From Saccharicrinis sp. UBA6048 (GTDB taxonomy: Bacteria; Bacteroidota; Bacteroidia; Bacteroidales; Marinilabiliaceae), in assembly GCA_002429115.1 (NCBI GenBank), contig DIYS01000213.1, positions 1 to 6,714 on the forward strand: 6,714 nt of DNA, written 5' to 3'. Position numbers and translations under genes: made by a program. Under the pieces are notes generated by a model. The model had not been told where the DNA came from. It searched no databases and worked only from the letters and a program-made list of their open reading frames with translations. Positions 6,613-6,714 of the stretch are shown piece after piece (the stretch's first letter is position 1; each line of letters begins with the position of its first letter).

Positions 6613-6620
6613 TAAATGGC
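6601..6620 (+). repeat. Hairpin enclosing the stop codon of the PLP enzyme gene
   Basis: GCCATTT (6601-6607) and AAATGGC (6614-6620) form a perfect 7-bp stem. Its six-base loop holds the TAG stop codon (6610-6612). The flanks TTCA and TTGAA extend the pairing with one bulge. No T tract follows directly, so it is not a standard terminator; the true one starts 33 bases later. It may protect the mRNA 3' end or slow the ribosome at the stop (inferred). Confidence 0.5.
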
Positions 6621-6652
6621 TTGAATTTGGTTTTTATGGTTAATGTTTTGCT

Positions 6653-6681
6653 AAGCCGTCCTGTGGTGGGACGGCTTTTTT
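6653..6681 (+). terminator. Rho-independent terminator after the PLP enzyme gene
   Basis: AAGCCGTCC (6653-6661) and GGACGGCTT (6669-6677) form a perfect GC-rich 9-bp stem with a seven-base loop, followed by a T tract at 6676-6681. It lies 40 bases past the stop codon, so the enzyme gene is probably transcribed alone. No gene is visible in the 33 bases that remain to the window edge. Confidence 0.92.
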
Positions 6682-6714
6682 GCGTTTTATAAGGGCGTCC
6701 AAAAATACGATAAG

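Overview
The window looks like a chromosomal piece of a Bacteroidota bacterium. Four things point there: the 23S/5S 3' sequences, a two-component sensor of the Reg_prop/Y_Y_Y type that is typical of this phylum, AT-rich intergenic DNA without clear Shine-Dalgarno sites, and a perfect match to the Bacteroidota -7 promoter element (TAnnTTTG). Genus cannot be fixed from the sequence alone.

Layout, left to right. Positions 1 to about 72 are the 3' end of a 23S rRNA gene. A repeat-rich spacer follows, then a complete 5S rRNA gene (about 235-342). After 5S come two stem-loop terminators (354-384 and 459-492). Between them lies a degraded second copy of the 5S 3' tail, interrupted by a 16-bp palindrome. 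A further hairpin (556-586) separates the rRNA operon from a convergent NfsB-type nitroreductase gene (613-1242, minus). A 112-bp spacer then leads divergently to a 1123-residue membrane sensor histidine kinase (1355-4726, plus). It has a signal peptide, 14 propeller-blade motifs, a Y_Y_Y domain, one membrane segment, a coiled coil and HisKA/HATPase domains. It has no receiver or HTH domain and no ATG start.

The kinase gene ends inside the stop codon of a convergent Lrp/AsnC-family regulator (4723-5211, minus). That regulator is divergent from a PLP-dependent Cys/Met-metabolism enzyme of the methionine gamma-lyase/cystathionine gamma-synthase type (5338-6612, plus). A 28-bp imperfect dyad lies between the two genes, just upstream of the enzyme's predicted promoter, and is a good candidate for the regulator's operator. 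The enzyme gene is followed by a hairpin around its stop codon and a strong terminator (6653-6681).

The regulator and enzyme probably form a small self-contained unit in which the regulator senses an amino acid and controls its turnover. The kinase appears to be an orphan: no response regulator or target operon is in the window. Nothing here amounts to a wholly new system. The points most worth following up are the 5S-tail relic, the operator architecture, and the substrate of the PLP enzyme, whose active site carries Gly where true methionine gamma-lyases carry Cys.
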